Source: Reyranella sp. (GTDB lineage: Bacteria; Pseudomonadota; Alphaproteobacteria; Reyranellales; Reyranellaceae). From it: DNA of 64,000 nucleotides. A program made the position numbers and the translations under genes. The stretch is taken from NCBI RefSeq assembly GCF_017305915.1, contig NZ_JAFKJN010000005.1:310001-374000 (forward strand), written 5' to 3'. A model generated the notes under the pieces. The model saw only the letters and a program-made list of their open reading frames with translations. It was not told where the DNA came from and did not search any database. Numbering within the stretch: position 1 is the first letter of the stretch; the number at the start of each line of letters is the position of its first letter. This document shows positions 1-8,732 of this stretch, piece by piece.

Positions 1-668
<668 letters not shown>

Positions 669-671
669 TCA

Positions 672-1058
672 ATGAGCGTCAGCATCCTGGTCGTCGACGA
701 CGAGGCCGACGTCGCCGAGCTTTTCCGACAGCAGTTCCGCCGCGAGGTGCGGCAAGGCGCCTATGTCATGCATTTCGCGCAGTCGGCCGAGGAAGCGCTC
801 GACAAGCTCGCCGATGGCATCCGGCCCGAGCTGATCGTGATCTTCTCCGACATCAACATGCCGGGCATGGATGGGCTCGGCCTGCTGCGCAAGGTCAAGG
901 AGCGGCACGCCGAGCTGCCGGTGATCATGGTGACCGCCTACGGCGACGACGAGCGGCGGCGCAAGGCGAGCGAGTTCGGCGCCGCCGAGTTCGTCACCAA
1001 GCCGGTCGACTTCGCTCTGCTGAAGCAGCAACTGCAGCAGCTGCGCGCGGCCTCATGA
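672..1058 (+). CDS. Single-domain response regulator
   Basis: A 128-residue stand-alone receiver (CheY-like) domain. The acidic pocket is VVDDEAD (D9, D10), the phospho-acceptor is D60 in FSDINMPGMDG, and the conserved lysine is in FVTKPVDF. There is no output domain, so it probably relays phosphate or acts by protein contact. It starts 4 bp after the kinase stop and overlaps the next gene by ATGA, so the three genes form one signalling operon. Both receivers share a basic stretch (FRQQFRREVRQG here, LKQRFRQRIRKGE in the next protein), so they are probably related by duplication. Confidence 0.93.
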   Translation: MSVSILVVDDEADVAELFRQQFRREVRQGAYVMHFAQSAEEALDKLADGIRPELIVIFSDINMPGMDGLGLLRKVKERHAELPVIMVTAYGDDERRRKASEFGAAEFVTKPVDFALLKQQLQQLRAAS

Positions 1059-2140
1059 GCGCTGCCAAGATCCTCGCCGTCGACGACGAGCCGGACTTCG
1101 AACTGTTGCTGAAGCAGCGCTTTCGCCAGCGCATCCGCAAGGGCGAGCTCGCCTTCCGCTTCGCCCGCCATGGCGAGGAGGCGCTCGCGGTGCTCGCCGA
1201 GGAGCCCGATATCGGTCTGCTGCTGCTCGACATCAACATGCCGGTGATGGACGGCCTCACCCTGCTGTCGGAGATGCGCACCCGCCGCTCGCCCGCCCGC
1301 GCGGTGATCGTGTCGGCCTATGGCGACATGGCGAATATCCGCACCGCCATGAATCGCGGCGCCTTCGACTTCGTGACCAAGCCGGTCGACCTCAACGACC
1401 TCGAGGTGACGATCGACAAGACGCTGGAGACCATCGCCGAAATCCGCGCGCTCGACCAGCAGCGCGCCGAGGCCGAGCGGGCGCGCTCCAACCTGGCGCG
1501 TTATTTCTCGCCCAACCTCGTCGACCTGCTGGCCGAGAGCGACGAGCCGCTCGGGCCGGTACGGCGCCAGACCGTGGCGGTGCTGTTCGTCGACATCGTC
1601 GGCTTCACCCGCATGGCCGAGGCGATGCCGCCGGAGGCGGTGGTCGCCCTGCTGCGCGAGTTCCACCAGCGCATGGCCGACGCGATCTTCGCCTGTGGCG
1701 GCACCATCGAGAAATACATCGGCGACGCGATCTTCGCGGTGTTCGGCCTGCCCGACGCCAGCCCGCACGATGCGCTGACCGCGCTGCGCTGCGCCGGCCT
1801 GATGCTGACGGCGCTCGAGGCCTGGAACGCCGAACGCGCAGCCTCGGGCGAGCTGCCGCTCGCGACAGGGATCGGGCTGAACTACGGCCCGGCGGTGATG
1901 GGCGATGTCGGCACCGAGCACAGCCTCGCCTTCACGGTGATTGGCGACACGGTGAACATCGCGAGCCGCCTGCAGGGCCTGACCCGCGAGTTCAAGACCC
2001 CGCTGGTGGTATCGGACGCGATCCTGAAGCAGATCGGCGGTGATCCGGCTACCCTGCCGGTCAGGCTGGCCGACCGTGGCGAGCACGAGCTGCGCGGCCG
2101 GACCGGCACCATCCGTATCTGGACCCGCGTCGAATCCTGA
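1055..2140 (+). CDS. Response regulator fused to class III adenylate/guanylate cyclase
   Basis: 361 residues. The N-terminal receiver (about 1-125) has phospho-acceptor D59 in LLDINMPVMDG and lysine in FVTKPVDL. A helical linker follows (about 125-170), then a class III cyclase domain. Visible catalytic elements are metal aspartates in FVDIVGFT and YIGDAIFAVFG, base-selecting Lys in GTIEKYIGD, and the transition-state Asn/Arg in IGDTVNIASRL. The residue normally Asp in adenylate cyclases is Thr (AFTVIGD), the Lys/Thr pair known from class IIIb (CyaC/soluble-AC-like) enzymes. It probably makes cAMP when phosphorylated by the upstream kinase. A downstream cAMP receptor is not in the window. Confidence 0.92.
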   Translation: MSAAKILAVDDEPDFELLLKQRFRQRIRKGELAFRFARHGEEALAVLAEEPDIGLLLLDINMPVMDGLTLLSEMRTRRSPARAVIVSAYGDMANIRTAMNRGAFDFVTKPVDLNDLEVTIDKTLETIAEIRALDQQRAEAERARSNLARYFSPNLVDLLAESDEPLGPVRRQTVAVLFVDIVGFTRMAEAMPPEAVVALLREFHQRMADAIFACGGTIEKYIGDAIFAVFGLPDASPHDALTALRCAGLMLTALEAWNAERAASGELPLATGIGLNYGPAVMGDVGTEHSLAFTVIGDTVNIASRLQGLTREFKTPLVVSDAILKQIGGDPATLPVRLADRGEHELRGRTGTIRIWTRVES

Positions 2141-2177
2141 CGCGCGCTGGCAGGAATTCGCGGCTACCATCCCTGCG

Positions 2178-2531
2178 ATGGTGGCCAGTCCCGACTTTGC
2201 CGAGTTCCTGACCGAGCAGCTCGCACCGCTCGGCCGCGTCACCCTGCGGCGCATGTTCGGCAAGAGCGGCGTGTTCTGCGGCGGCGTGATGTTCGGCATG
2301 GTGACGGAGAACACGCTTTACTTCCGCGTCGACGAGCAGAACCAGGCGACGTTCGAGGAGGCCCGTTCCTCGCCGCCGCTCAACTACCGCAAGAAGGGCG
2401 AGATGATCGACCTTGCCTTCTGGCGCGTGCCGGATCGCCTGATGGACGAGCCCGACGAGCTGGTCGACTGGGGCCGGGCGGCGCTGGCGGCGGCGCGTCG
2501 CGTCGCGGTGAAGAGGAAACCGAAACGATGA
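2178..2531 (+). CDS. TfoX/Sxy N-terminal domain protein
   Basis: 117 residues from the ATG at 2178; the frame is open further upstream, but this start leaves a short gap after the cyclase and gives the usual family N-terminus (FAEFLTEQLAPLG). It has the TfoX_N pattern: RRMFGKSGVF, GVMFGMVTENTLYFRVD and PLNYRKKGEMIDLAFWRVPD. In gamma-proteobacteria Sxy/TfoX supports competence gene expression; in alphaproteobacteria the role of these short N-domain proteins is unknown. No C-terminal TfoX domain is present. The tail is very basic (KRKPKR). Confidence 0.85.
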   Translation: MVASPDFAEFLTEQLAPLGRVTLRRMFGKSGVFCGGVMFGMVTENTLYFRVDEQNQATFEEARSSPPLNYRKKGEMIDLAFWRVPDRLMDEPDELVDWGRAALAAARRVAVKRKPKR

Positions 2532-2638
2532 CCTATCGGCTGCATTGCCTGGGCGCCTCGGGCAATTCCTACAAGGTGGCGCTGCCGGTCGGCGGCTCGA
2601 TGCCAGTGCGCCGCCCCTACACCGCCGCGGCGTCGTGA
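2528..2638 (+). pseudogene. Glutathione S-transferase remnant (N-terminal about 20 residues only)
   Basis: An ATG overlapping the TfoX stop (ATGA) opens a 36-codon frame. It begins MTYRLHCLGASGNSYKVAL, the typical first strand and thiol-binding helix of a bacterial GST. After about residue 21 the similarity stops abruptly (VGGSMPVRRPYTAAAS then stop), and the sequence runs into the 3' end of the opposite-strand monooxygenase, overlapping it by 22 bp. This looks like a gene cut by a deletion or rearrangement near 2590. It could still be translated as a short peptide, but the C-terminal GST domain is gone. Confidence 0.6.
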
Positions 2639-3783
2639 AGGTATAGCCAGCCTATGTTGCCGATCGAGCGGTCGCCTGACGCGGCCATCGCCTGGTCGCG
2701 CGCCTGTTGCGCGGGGCCGTCGGGCAGATGGAAGCGCGTGCGGTTGTTGGCGCTCGCCTCCTGCAGGCGCGTCGCTCGCGGTTTGCGGATCGCCTCGTAG
2801 CGCAGCAGCGCCCCGGGCACGTCGTCGGGCATCGCCTTGAGCAGCGATGCCAGCGCCGCGCCGTCCTCGATCGATTGCGCCGCGCCCTGCGCCATGAAGG
2901 GCAGCATGGGATGACAGGCATCGCCCAGCAGCGTGGCGCGGCCCGCCGTCCACTGCGGCAGCGGCAGGCGGTCGTGCAAGGCCCAGATGTACGTTTCCGG
3001 GAACGCCGCGATCAGGCCACGCACCATCGGATGCCAGCCCTCGTAGCGCGCCGTGGTGTCGGCGACATTGCCCTTGTCGGTCCAGCTATCGGGCGTCCAG
3101 TCGCCGTGCTCGGTGACGCAGACCACGTTCATGAAGCGCCCGGCCGAGACCCAGTAATGCACGACATGGCCGTCGGGCCCCATCCAGTTGTGCGAGGCGA
3201 CCTCGATGCCGAGATGGCGGACGCGTTCGGCCGGCACCAGCCCGCGCCAGGCGACGCAGCCGGTGAAGCGCGGCTTCTCCGGACCGAACAGCACGTGCCG
3301 CACCTTGCTGTGGATGCCGTCGGCCCCGACCAGCAGGTCGGCTTCGACCGATGCGCCGTCCTCGAAGCGCGCGGTGACGCGGCCGCCCTTCTGCTCGAGG
3401 TCGACGAGCTTGTGGCCGACATGCACCCGCTCGGCCGGCAGTGCCGCCGCCAGCAGGTTGGCGAGATCGGCACGATGGAAATGGTAGTACGGCGCGCCGA
3501 AGGTCTCCTCGATCGGCTTGCCGACCGGCGCACGCTGCAGGGTGCGGCCATCGTCCCAGCGCCGCTGGTGCACCGCCTGCGGGAACACGCCGGCCGCATC
3601 CATCGCCGGCTTCAGCCCCAGCCGGATCAACAGCCGCGAGGCGTTGGGGCTGATCTGGATGCCGGCGCCGATCTCGGTGATGCGCGGCGCCTGCTCGTAG
3701 ACCCGGACGTCGAAGCCGGCGCGCAGCAGATGCAGCGCCGCCGACAGCCCGCCGATACCGCCGCCGATGACCGCAATCCTCAT
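2617..3783 (-). CDS. FAD-dependent monooxygenase (salicylate/3-hydroxybenzoate hydroxylase-like)
   Basis: 388-residue class A flavoprotein monooxygenase. It has an N-terminal Rossmann GxGxxG (VIGGGIGGLSAALHL) ending in an acidic residue (VYEQ), the central DG motif (LVGADGIHSKVR) and the GD motif binding FAD ribityl (LLGDACHPMLPFMAQGA). These enzymes use NAD(P)H and O2 to hydroxylate aromatic rings; the substrate cannot be read from sequence. Its start overlaps the stop of the upstream monooxygenase by 4 bp, so the two are co-transcribed and may act in series. Confidence 0.9.
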   Translation of the reverse strand: MRIAVIGGGIGGLSAALHLLRAGFDVRVYEQAPRITEIGAGIQISPNASRLLIRLGLKPAMDAAGVFPQAVHQRRWDDGRTLQRAPVGKPIEETFGAPYYHFHRADLANLLAAALPAERVHVGHKLVDLEQKGGRVTARFEDGASVEADLLVGADGIHSKVRHVLFGPEKPRFTGCVAWRGLVPAERVRHLGIEVASHNWMGPDGHVVHYWVSAGRFMNVVCVTEHGDWTPDSWTDKGNVADTTARYEGWHPMVRGLIAAFPETYIWALHDRLPLPQWTAGRATLLGDACHPMLPFMAQGAAQSIEDGAALASLLKAMPDDVPGALLRYEAIRKPRATRLQEASANNRTRFHLPDGPAQQARDQAMAASGDRSIGNIGWLYLHDAAAV

Positions 3784-5306
3784 CCCAGCACCTTCCGCCA
3801 GACTGCCGCCCCGTCGTCGCAGCGATCGCCGCGCCAGGCGACGTGGGTGTCGGGGCGGACCAGCACCAGCTTCGCCTCGTAGATCGGGGCGATCGACGGA
3901 TCGTCGACGATCACCATCTCGACCGGCACCGGCGCGGCTTCGATCAGCGGCGACGGGTCCGCATCGCCGAAGCGCAGCAGGGTGAACCAGCGGCCGAGCC
4001 GGTCGTAGAGCGCCGAGCCGTCGCGCAGGAAGACACTGGGCAGGCGCGCGCCCGGCGCGGTGGTCGGCTCGTAGACGACCGAGTTGGGCTCGACGCCGTC
4101 GTAGCGATAGCCGAACTCGATGCCCCAGCTCTCGTTCTCGGCATTGCCCAAGGCGGCGATGCCGCGCGCCAGCGCCTCCGGATCGCGCTCGTTCTTGTAG
4201 AGCTCGGCGATCTTCAGGCGGACATCGGTGTGGCGCTCGGACGCCAGGCGATTGCGATTGCCGACCGGCCGCCGCTCGCGACCGTAGGACTCGAGCAGGC
4301 CCTGCCCGGCATAGCCCTTCACCGCCGCGGCGAGCTTCCAGCCGAGATCGACGGCGTCGCCGATGCCGGTGTTCATGCCGTAGCCGCCAGTCGGGATGTA
4401 CTGGTGCGCCGAATCGCCCGCCAGGAACACGCGGCCCTGGCTGTATTGGTCGGCCAGCAGCAGGTTGGTGAACCAGGGATTGGCCACCAGGATCTTGCGC
4501 GCGAAGTCGCCCCGGCCAACCCAGGCGTCGAGCACGGCGTTGGGGTCGGTGTTGCCCTCCGTCGGCATGCGCATCTGCAGGGTCCAGGTCTCCTTGTCGT
4601 CCTGCGCGATCAGGGTGCCCATGGCGCTCTGGTAATGCCAGGCGATGCCGAAGGCCTGCAGGATGTCGCGGGCGTCAGAGCGGAAATGCACCATGTAGCG
4701 ATGCGCCACATTGGCCTTGCCGCCGAGCCCGATGCCGAGCTTGTCGCGCACGATCGACGAGCCGCCGTCGCAACCCGCGAGGTAATCGCAGCGCACGGTT
4801 TCGGTCGCTCCGGTTTCAACGACCCGCAGGATGCAGGTGACGCCGGTCGCGTCCGGCACGAAGTCCTCGAAGGCCACGCCCCAGCGCGCGTCGACTAGGG
4901 GATCGTCCAGGATGGCGTCGCGCAGCACCGGCTCGATCATCACCTGGCTGACCCGCATCGCGGGCTCGCGTGGCTGGGTGCCGTCGTTCCTGGCCCGAAT
5001 CTCGGCCCGCTTCTCGACCACGCTGGGATAGCGGAAGCGGTGCAGCTCCCGATCGGTCAGCGTGGTGATCCAGGCGACGTCGAAATTGTTCTCCTCCGGC
5101 ACGGCGACGGCGCGCAGCTTGTCGACCAGCCCGAGCCGGCGGAACAGCTCCATCGAGCGGCCGTTGGTGATGTCCATCTTCGGATGCCGCGTGGTCGAAG
5201 GCTGGCGCTCGACCAGCAGGCAGCGCACGCCGAACGAGGCGAGCGTGCGCGCGAGCGTCATACCGACCGGGCCGCCGCCCGCAATCAGGACCGGAACATG
5301 CTTCAC
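3780..5306 (-). CDS. FAD-dependent aromatic monooxygenase (PheA/TfdB/MhpA-type)
   Basis: 508 residues from a GTG at 5306 (VKHVPVLIAGGGPVGMTLA, the usual N-terminus). An ATG at 5354 would add 16 unlike residues and take up most of the gap to the opposite-strand gene. Motifs are GGGPVG for FAD, a DG-type segment (LAGCDGGSSIVRDKLG) and GD (FLAGDSAHQYIPTGGYGMNTG). The C-terminal thioredoxin-like region (about 420-508) is typical of phenol-hydroxylase-like members. First gene of a two-gene operon with the smaller monooxygenase, divergent from the DprE1-like gene. Substrate unknown, probably a phenol or aryl acid. Confidence 0.88.
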   Translation of the reverse strand: MKHVPVLIAGGGPVGMTLARTLASFGVRCLLVERQPSTTRHPKMDITNGRSMELFRRLGLVDKLRAVAVPEENNFDVAWITTLTDRELHRFRYPSVVEKRAEIRARNDGTQPREPAMRVSQVMIEPVLRDAILDDPLVDARWGVAFEDFVPDATGVTCILRVVETGATETVRCDYLAGCDGGSSIVRDKLGIGLGGKANVAHRYMVHFRSDARDILQAFGIAWHYQSAMGTLIAQDDKETWTLQMRMPTEGNTDPNAVLDAWVGRGDFARKILVANPWFTNLLLADQYSQGRVFLAGDSAHQYIPTGGYGMNTGIGDAVDLGWKLAAAVKGYAGQGLLESYGRERRPVGNRNRLASERHTDVRLKIAELYKNERDPEALARGIAALGNAENESWGIEFGYRYDGVEPNSVVYEPTTAPGARLPSVFLRDGSALYDRLGRWFTLLRFGDADPSPLIEAAPVPVEMVIVDDPSIAPIYEAKLVLVRPDTHVAWRGDRCDDGAAVWRKVLG

Positions 5307-5356
5307 TGCCAAGCAAGATGCAGCGGCCCGCTCCGGTGGTCTATAGTGGCGCAAAC

Positions 5357-6652
5357 ATGAGGCCTGTCTCGTCCTGGGGCCGTCTGGGGGCCGCGCCCCA
5401 CGACGTCGTCGAGCTCACCGACCGCCATGCGGTCGCCCCCGCCCTCGCCGGCCATCATCCGGGCATCGCCCATGGCCTGGGGCGCAGCTATGGCGACGCC
5501 TGCCTCAATGCCGGCGGCGTGCTGTGGCGCACGGTGGGCCTCGACCGCTTCATCGCCTTCGATCCCGACACCGGGCGCCTGACCTGCGAGGCCGGCGTCG
5601 TGCTGCGCGACATCTCACGGCTGATGATTCCCCGTGCCTGGAACCTGCCGGTCGTACCGGGCACCCAATGGGTCACCGTCGGCGGCGCGATCGCCAACGA
5701 CGTGCACGGCAAGAACCATCACGTGGTCGGCACCTTCGGCGAGCATGTCCGCCGGCTGCGCCTGGTGCGCACCACCGGCGAGACGATCGACTGCGGGCCG
5801 GACCAGAACCCCGAGCTGTTCGCCGCGACCGTCGGCGGCCTCGGCCTCACCGGCCTGATCACCGAGGCCGAGCTGCAGTTGCGCCCGATCGGCGGCCCCT
5901 GGCTAGAGGCCGAGACGGTGGCGTTCTCGGGGCTCGACGATTTCTTCGCGCTGTCCGACGAATCGGAAGCGGCGTGGGAGCACACCGTGTCGTGGATCGA
6001 CTGCACCTCGGGCAGCAGCGTGCGCGGCCTGTTCATGCGCGCGCGCCCCTCATCCGGCGGCACTGGCCGGCCGTGGCACGAGCGCTCGCGCCGCATCCCG
6101 ATCACGCCGCCGGTGTCGATGGTCAACGGGCTGTCGCTCCGGCCGTTCAACGCCCTCTATTACTGCCTAAGCCGGCGTCGCACCGGCGTGCGGGTCGTGC
6201 ATTACGAGCCGTTCCTGTTCCCACTCGATTCGATCCTCGACTGGAACCGGCTGTACGGCCCGAAGGGCTTCTTCCAGTACCAGAGCGTGGTGCCCCGCGC
6301 AGGCGCGCTCGGGGCGACGCGCGACATGCTCGATGCCATCGCCCGGTCGGGCGAAGGCTCCTTCCTCGCCGTGCTCAAGACCTTCGGCGCCCGCCCGCCG
6401 GCCGGCCTGCTGAGCTTCCCGCGCGAGGGCGCGACCTTGGCGCTCGACTTCCGCAACAGCCGCGCCGCATCAGGCCTGTTCGCCCGCCTCGACGAGATCG
6501 TCCAGGCCGCCGGCGGCCGCCTCTATCCGGCCAAGGATGCGCGCATGCCGCGGGCGCTGTATGAGGCCACCTATCCCAACCTCGCGGCCTTCGCGGCCCA
6601 TCGCGATCCGGGCATGAGCTCGGGCCTGTCGCGCCGGCTGATGGGAAGCTGA
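5357..6652 (+). CDS. FAD-linked oxidase, DprE1-like (decaprenylphosphoryl-ribose 2'-oxidase family)
   Basis: 431 residues from the ATG at 5357 (SWGRLG near the start). The FAD_binding_4 domain shows HGLGRSYGDACLN, PVVPGTQWVTVGGAIANDVHGKNHH and GGLGLTGLI, closely matching DprE1, including its HGKNHH signature. The C-terminal KDARMPRALYEATYPNL also matches. DprE1 oxidises the 2'-hydroxyl of polyprenyl-phospho-ribose. The DprE2-like reductase follows after 12 bp, so the two probably perform an epimerisation on a lipid-linked or nucleotide sugar. The cysteine that DprE1 inhibitors modify is not conserved in an obvious way here. Exact substrate is inferred. Confidence 0.85.
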   Translation: MRPVSSWGRLGAAPHDVVELTDRHAVAPALAGHHPGIAHGLGRSYGDACLNAGGVLWRTVGLDRFIAFDPDTGRLTCEAGVVLRDISRLMIPRAWNLPVVPGTQWVTVGGAIANDVHGKNHHVVGTFGEHVRRLRLVRTTGETIDCGPDQNPELFAATVGGLGLTGLITEAELQLRPIGGPWLEAETVAFSGLDDFFALSDESEAAWEHTVSWIDCTSGSSVRGLFMRARPSSGGTGRPWHERSRRIPITPPVSMVNGLSLRPFNALYYCLSRRRTGVRVVHYEPFLFPLDSILDWNRLYGPKGFFQYQSVVPRAGALGATRDMLDAIARSGEGSFLAVLKTFGARPPAGLLSFPREGATLALDFRNSRAASGLFARLDEIVQAAGGRLYPAKDARMPRALYEATYPNLAAFAAHRDPGMSSGLSRRLMGS

Positions 6653-6664
6653 AAGGACCAAGCC

Positions 6665-7396
6665 ATGAGGATCGTCGTCATCGGAGCGACATCGGCCATC
6701 GCCGAGCATTGCTGCCGATTGTGGGCCGTCGAGGGCGCCGACTTCGTGCTGATGGCGCGCGATTCAGCCAAGCTCGAGAAGATCGCGGCCGACCTCACGG
6801 TGCGCGGCGCCAAATCGGTGTCGCTGGCGACGCCGGAGTTCTTCGATCCCGCGGCGATCAAGGCCTTCGCCGACGCCACCCTCGCCGGAGGCGCGGTCGA
6901 CATCGTGCTGATCGCCCACGGCTGGATGCCGCTCGGCCAGGACGCGCTCGACATCGCCAGCGCCGAACAGGTGCTGCAGATCAACGCCGTGTCGCCGGTG
7001 CTGTTCGCCGAGGCCTTCGCCGGTCCCTTCGCCCAGGCGCGGCGCGGCACCATCGCCATCATCGGCTCGGTCGCGGGCGACGTGACGCGGCGCGCCAACT
7101 ACATCTACGGCGGCGCCAAGTCCCTGCTGACGCGCTACGCCCAGGGGCTCGACCACCGCCTGTTCGGCAGCGGCGTGAAGGTGGTGCTGATCAAGCCCGG
7201 CCCGACCGACACGCCGATGACGACGCACATGAAGGCCGCCGGCCAGCGGCTGGCGACGCCCGAGCAGGTGGCGCAGATCACGGTCGATGCCATCCGGCGC
7301 GGCAAGACGACGGTCTATGCCCCGGGGCTATGGCGCTGGATCATGCTGATCGTGCGGCACCTGCCGCGGCCGATCCTCAATCGCCTGCCGATCTAG
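6665..7396 (+). CDS. SDR reductase, DprE2-like (2-keto-pentose reductase family)
   Basis: 243-residue short-chain dehydrogenase: cofactor loop VIGATSAIAEHC, active-site Ser (IIGSVAGD) and YxxxK (YIYGGAKSLL). It resembles DprE2 at RRANYIYGGAKS, GVKVVLIKPGPTDTPM and the hydrophobic basic end (MLIVRHLPRPILNRLPI), which in DprE2 is a membrane-associated tail. A ribosome site (AAAGGA) precedes the ATG. It is the expected partner of the upstream DprE1-like oxidase. Its last 20 bp overlap the convergent flavoenzyme gene. Confidence 0.85.
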   Translation: MRIVVIGATSAIAEHCCRLWAVEGADFVLMARDSAKLEKIAADLTVRGAKSVSLATPEFFDPAAIKAFADATLAGGAVDIVLIAHGWMPLGQDALDIASAEQVLQINAVSPVLFAEAFAGPFAQARRGTIAIIGSVAGDVTRRANYIYGGAKSLLTRYAQGLDHRLFGSGVKVVLIKPGPTDTPMTTHMKAAGQRLATPEQVAQITVDAIRRGKTTVYAPGLWRWIMLIVRHLPRPILNRLPI

Positions 7397-8612
7397 CCTT
7401 TTCCTTCTCGGCCATCTTGGCCTTGAGCTGCTCCGGCGTGAGCCGGACGATGTGCTCGTTCTGATGGCTGTAGATGTCGTACTTCTGGACGTCGAGATCC
7501 TCGAGCACGATCTCGCGCGCGATCACCTTGCGCTTCCACTCGGCGTGCTCTGACTCGGCCGCGTGGAACTCGGGCATCACTTCCTTCGCGAACAGCTCCA
7601 GCGAATCGCAGATGTCCTGATGGCTGGTCTTGCCGGCCTGGTTGAGCAGGATCACCTGGTCGACGCGGCTCGCCTGGAACTGGCGCAGCTTCCGGCGGAT
7701 GGTCTCGGGCGAGCCGATCAGCCCTGACTCGAGCGCCTTCTTCTCCTCCGGGCCGCCCTTCCAGCTCTGGTACTCCTTCCACAGGTCGGAGGTGCCGGGC
7801 GCATCGACGCCTTTGCGGCCGTAATAGCTCAGCGCGAAGATGAAGAAGGTCCAGCCGGCGGCCTTGGCCTCGGCCTCCTCGTCGGTGGCCGCGCACATGA
7901 AGCCCGACACCATCGCGACGTTGGGATTGCTCGGATAGTCGGTGAGCTTGGCCTGGTTGTTCAGCAGGTTGTTGTAGTACTTGTGAACCCAGGCGCGCGC
8001 CGCCTCGGGCGTGACGAAGGTGAAGCCCAGCGCGCCCATGCCCCATTCGCCGGCCTTGCCGATGGTCGCGATGTTGGAGCAGGCGACCCACAGCGGCGGA
8101 TGCGGCTTCTGCAGGGGCTTGGGGATCACGTTGCGCGCCGGGAAGTCGTAATACTGGCCGTGGAACTCCCAGCTCTCGCGGCTGAACATCGGGACGATCG
8201 CCTTGACCGCCTCCTCCCAGCGCTCGCGCTTATCGCGCACGCGGATGTTGAAGGGATGCAGCTCGGCTGGCCCCGCCGCCTCGCCCATGCCGAGATCGAC
8301 CCGGCCGCCAGACAAGAGGTCGAGCGTCGCCACCTTCTCGGCGACGCGATGCGGCTGGTTGGTGGTGAGCTGGATCACGCCATGGCCCAGCCGGATGCGC
8401 TTGGTGCGCTGGCTGGCGGCACCGAGGAACACCTCGGGCGCCGAGGAGTGCGAGTACTCCTCGAGGAAGTGGTGCTCGACCTCCCAAGCGTAATCGTAGC
8501 CGAGCTTGTCGGCGAGCTCGATCTGGGTGAGCGAATCCTGCAGGAGCTGGTACTCGCTGCGCTCGCCCCACGGCCGCGGGAGCTGGTGCTCGTAGAAGAT
8601 GCCGAACTTCAT
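7377..8612 (-). CDS. LLM-class flavin-dependent oxidoreductase (bacterial luciferase-like)
   Basis: 411 residues with the luciferase-like TIM-barrel pattern: MKFGIFYEHQLPRP, GYDYAWEVEHHFLEEYSHSSAPE, IRLGHGVIQL, VATLDLLSGGRVDLGMG and the later PETIRRKLRQF. The strong ribosome site GGAGGG sits before the ATG. Such proteins use reduced FMN or F420 to oxidise small organic molecules; the substrate is unknown. The C-terminal tail of about 60 residues is charged and longer than usual. The 3' end overlaps the DprE2-like gene by 20 bp, tail to tail. Confidence 0.88.
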   Translation of the reverse strand: MKFGIFYEHQLPRPWGERSEYQLLQDSLTQIELADKLGYDYAWEVEHHFLEEYSHSSAPEVFLGAASQRTKRIRLGHGVIQLTTNQPHRVAEKVATLDLLSGGRVDLGMGEAAGPAELHPFNIRVRDKRERWEEAVKAIVPMFSRESWEFHGQYYDFPARNVIPKPLQKPHPPLWVACSNIATIGKAGEWGMGALGFTFVTPEAARAWVHKYYNNLLNNQAKLTDYPSNPNVAMVSGFMCAATDEEAEAKAAGWTFFIFALSYYGRKGVDAPGTSDLWKEYQSWKGGPEEKKALESGLIGSPETIRRKLRQFQASRVDQVILLNQAGKTSHQDICDSLELFAKEVMPEFHAAESEHAEWKRKVIAREIVLEDLDVQKYDIYSHQNEHIVRLTPEQLKAKMAEKEKARSAGD

Positions 8613-8628
8613 CGATCACGCCCTCCAC

Positions 8629-8731
8629 TGTCGTCCCGACCGGAGCGCGAAGCGCGGAGCGGAGGGACCTTTTTTTCTGGCGCCTTCAAAATAGGCCCCT
8701 CGACTTCGCTTCGCTACGCTCGGGGCGACGG
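8629..8731. repeat. Intergenic palindromic repeat remnants
   Basis: Between the hydrolase and the flavoenzyme lie two segments of a dispersed repeat type: GTCGTCCCGACCGGAGCGCG with GGAGCGGAGGGACC, then CTTCGCTTCGCTACGCTCGG with GGGCGAC. They resemble the GTCATCCCGAGC...GCGAGGGATC hairpins near 19.2 and 23.0 kb, but the two arms here are not exact complements. A run of seven T follows the first segment, which on the plus strand could act as a weak terminator. Confidence 0.5.
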
Positions 8732-8732
8732 C

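Noticed and set aside
938..2314. 458-codon open frame antisense to the response regulators
   Set aside because: It mirrors the GC-rich codon bias of the real genes, has no domain pattern, and the sense strand carries clear receiver and cyclase motifs.
5307..5354. ATG at 5354 as start of the larger monooxygenase
   Set aside because: It would add 16 unlike residues and almost abut the divergent gene; GTG 5306 gives the standard N-terminus.
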